7,416 nucleotides of DNA, from assembly GCA_937936215.1 (NCBI GenBank), contig CALGWX010000213.1, positions 1-7,416 of the forward strand, given 5' to 3'. Made by a program: the position numbers and the translations under genes. The notes beneath the pieces were generated by a model, which was not told where the DNA came from, ran no database searches, and worked only from the letters and a program-made list of their open reading frames with translations. Below, one piece after another: positions 5,852-7,416 of the stretch. The number at the start of each line of letters is the position of its first letter. The stretch's first letter is position 1. This stretch comes from an uncultured Burkholderiaceae bacterium. GTDB lineage: Bacteria > Pseudomonadota > Gammaproteobacteria > Burkholderiales > Burkholderiaceae_F.

Positions 5852-6484
5852 ATGGAAAGCGTCATCCAGACCATCACGGTCTATGCCATTCCGGTCCTCT
5901 TCGCCATCACGCTGCACGAAGCCGCGCACGGCTACGTCGCGCGCCTTTTTGGCGACAACACGGCCTACGTGGCCGGCCGCATCACCCTCAACCCGCTGAA
6001 GCACATCGATCCCATCGGCACCATCGTCGTGCCGCTGGTGATCCTGCTGGTGACCAAGGGGATGCTCTTCGGCTGGGCCAAGCCGGTGCCGGTAAGCGTC
6101 GGCCAGCTGCGGCGGCCGAAGCAGGACATGGTGTGGGTGGCCGCCGCCGGCCCCGGCTCCAACCTGCTGATGGCGATCCTGTGGGCCATTTTCCTCAGCG
6201 CGCAGCGGCTGATCGGGCTGGACGAGCAGTTCTTCCAGGCGATGGCGATCGCCGGCATCCAGGTCAACCTGGTGCTGATGGCCCTGAACCTGCTGCCGGT
6301 GCCGCCGCTCGATGGCGGCCGCATCATGGTCGGGCTGCTGCCGCACCGCATGTCGTACCAGTTCGCAAGGCTCGAACCCTATGGGCTCATCATCGTCATC
6401 CTCCTGCTCGCCACCGGCACGCTCGGCGTGTTCCTGTCGCCGTTCCTTCAGGTCGGGCGCGCGATCGTCGGCGTCTTCGTCTGA
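5852..6484 (+). CDS. Site-2 protease family (M50) membrane metalloprotease
   Basis: Encodes a 210-residue integral membrane zinc metalloprotease of the minimal S2P type, without PDZ or CBS domains. The zinc site is HEAAH (22-26; H22, E23, H26) within the first hydrophobic segment. The third ligand is D154 in LLPVPPLDGGR. GWAKPVPV (74-81) and AAAGPGSNLL (97-106) are also family hallmarks. Hydrophobic segments lie at about 9-27, 53-68, 93-117, 128-150 and 178-199. The family cleaves membrane-embedded substrates, in some members to release signalling factors; no substrate can be assigned here and no anti-sigma factor gene is nearby. The start lacks a Shine-Dalgarno sequence and follows a -10-like TAGACT. 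trpS begins 9 nt after the stop. I recall this gene next to yciO and trpS in other betaproteobacteria, but its functional link to tRNA charging is unknown. Confidence 0.92.
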   Translation: MESVIQTITVYAIPVLFAITLHEAAHGYVARLFGDNTAYVAGRITLNPLKHIDPIGTIVVPLVILLVTKGMLFGWAKPVPVSVGQLRRPKQDMVWVAAAGPGSNLLMAILWAIFLSAQRLIGLDEQFFQAMAIAGIQVNLVLMALNLLPVPPLDGGRIMVGLLPHRMSYQFARLEPYGLIIVILLLATGTLGVFLSPFLQVGRAIVGVFV

Positions 6485-6493
6485 GGCGGCCTG

Positions 6494-7416
6494 ATGTACG
6501 GCGATCGCGTCCTCTCGGGCATGCGGCCCACCGGCGCCTGCCACATCGGCCACTTTCACGGCGCGCTGAAGAACTGGGTGCGGCTGCAGGACGAGCACCC
6601 GTGCTTCTTCTTCGTTGCCGACTGGCACGCGCTGACCACCCACTACGAGACCCCCGAGCACATCGAGGCCAGCGTGTGGGAGATGCTGGTCGACTGGTTC
6701 GCCGCCGGCATCGACCCGGGCAAGAGCACGGTGTTCATCCAGTCGCGGGTGCCGGAGCATGCTGAACTGTTCCTTCTGCTCGGCATGGCCACGCCGCTCG
6801 GCTGGCTCGAGCGCGTGCCGACCTACAAGGACCAGATCGAGAAGCTCAAGGAACGCGACCTGTCCACCTACGGCTTCCTCGGCTACCCGCTGATGCAGGC
6901 GGCCGACATCCTGATCTACCGCGCCAACATGGTGCCGGTCGGCGAGGACCAGGTGCCGCACATCGAGATGACGCGCGAGGTCGCGCGCCGCTTCAACCAC
7001 CTGTTCGGCGCCGAGCCCGGATTCGAGGAGAAGGCCAAGGCGGCGGTGAAGAAGCTGGGCGGCAAGCGCGGCAAGCTGTACATGGAGCTGCGCACGCGTT
7101 ACCAGGAGCGGGGCGAGGAAGACGCGCTGGAGCAGGGCCGCGCGCTATTGGCCTCGACTGCCAGCCTGTCGATGGGTGACCGCGAGCGGCTGTTCGGCTA
7201 CCTCGAAGGCACGCGGCGGGTGATCCTGGTCGAACCGGAGGCCAAGCTCACCGAGACGCCGAAAGTGCCCGGCCTGGACGGGCAGAAGATGGCCAAGAGC
7301 ACCGGCAACGCGGTGCTGATGCGCGAGGACCCCACGGCGCTGACCGAGAAGATCCGCCGCATGACCACCGACCCGGCGCGGGTGCGGCGCACCGATCCGG
7401 GCGAGCCCGAGCGCTG
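6494..7416 (+). CDS. trpS: Tryptophanyl-tRNA synthetase, 3' end missing
   Basis: Class I synthetase that activates tryptophan with ATP and charges tRNA-Trp. The frame is open from ATG 6494 to the window edge, giving 307 codons plus 2 nt; the C-terminal part lies outside. The N-terminus YGDRVLSGMRPTGACHIGHFHGA shortened here to its key part, HIGH at 17-20, is a perfect class I signature. GEDQ (150-153) and KMAKS (265-269), the KMSKS loop, follow. GEDQ and KMAKS are about 115 residues apart, against about 51 in the E. coli enzyme, implying an insertion of some 64 residues at roughly 178-245. The insertion contains charged helical sequence (EEKAKAAVKKLGGKRGKLY) and LSMGDRERLFGYLEG. From memory, such an insert occurs in other betaproteobacterial TrpRS of about 400 residues. 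GAGG at 6483-6486, overlapping the protease stop, is a good ribosome binding site 7 nt before the ATG, indicating coupling to the M50 gene. Confidence 0.95.
   Translation, partial: MYGDRVLSGMRPTGACHIGHFHGALKNWVRLQDEHPCFFFVADWHALTTHYETPEHIEASVWEMLVDWFAAGIDPGKSTVFIQSRVPEHAELFLLLGMATPLGWLERVPTYKDQIEKLKERDLSTYGFLGYPLMQAADILIYRANMVPVGEDQVPHIEMTREVARRFNHLFGAEPGFEEKAKAAVKKLGGKRGKLYMELRTRYQERGEEDALEQGRALLASTASLSMGDRERLFGYLEGTRRVILVEPEAKLTETPKVPGLDGQKMAKSTGNAVLMREDPTALTEKIRRMTTDPARVRRTDPGEPER

Noticed and set aside
5269..6765. Plus-strand open frame of 498 codons overlapping yciO, the M50 gene and trpS in another frame
   Set aside because: Its translation is Arg/Ala/Pro-rich and it overlaps three genes with full sets of family motifs.
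5156..7000. Long minus-strand open frame of 614 codons opposite yciO, the M50 gene and trpS
   Set aside because: It spans three well-supported genes on the other strand, and the translation is His/Asp/Arg-rich with no recognisable domain.
7198..7392. Small minus-strand open frame of 64 codons
   Set aside because: It is antisense to the conserved KMAKS region of trpS and shows no motif of its own.

Overview
The window reads as ordinary chromosomal DNA of a very GC-rich betaproteobacterium, most likely Burkholderiales or a close relative. This is inferred from the strong G/C third-position codon bias, the style of the protein families, and the gene order PHP phosphatase - YciO - M50 protease - trpS, which I recall as common in that group. 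I see no insertion sequence, phage gene, CRISPR array, rRNA or tRNA.

Left part (1-1664, all plus strand): the 3' portion of a DUF455 (HI_0077-like) ferritin-fold gene, cut by the window's left edge. It is followed by two small tandem paralogous genes of a family I do not recognise (802-1143 and 1311-1664). They share roughly 40 identical positions over about 70 aligned residues. A 21-22 nt near-identical direct repeat lies just before the first paralog and again just after it, which suggests a local duplication or a shared regulatory element.

Middle part (1674-4280): an AMP-forming acyl-CoA synthetase on the minus strand, convergent with the second paralog and separated from it by 9 nt. An alpha/beta hydrolase follows on the plus strand, divergent from the synthetase, with only 30 nt between the two starts if the upstream hydrolase ATG is used.

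Right part (4294-7416, plus strand): a tight four-gene run concerned mainly with RNA and tRNA. It holds an rnm-type PHP phosphatase/5' exonuclease, a YciO (Sua5/YrdC family) protein, a minimal site-2 (M50) membrane metalloprotease, and trpS (tryptophanyl-tRNA synthetase), which runs off the right edge. rnm and yciO are 4 nt apart; the protease and trpS are 9 nt apart. The TrpRS has a long insertion between its GEDQ and KMSKS-type motifs.

Three plus-strand genes (hydrolase, rnm, M50 protease) have no visible Shine-Dalgarno sequence. Each instead has a TAGNNT-type -10-like hexamer 9-11 nt before its ATG, as expected for leaderless or nearly leaderless transcripts. The least explained items are the tandem paralogs and this start-site pattern. 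I find no clear evidence of a new defence or mobile system.
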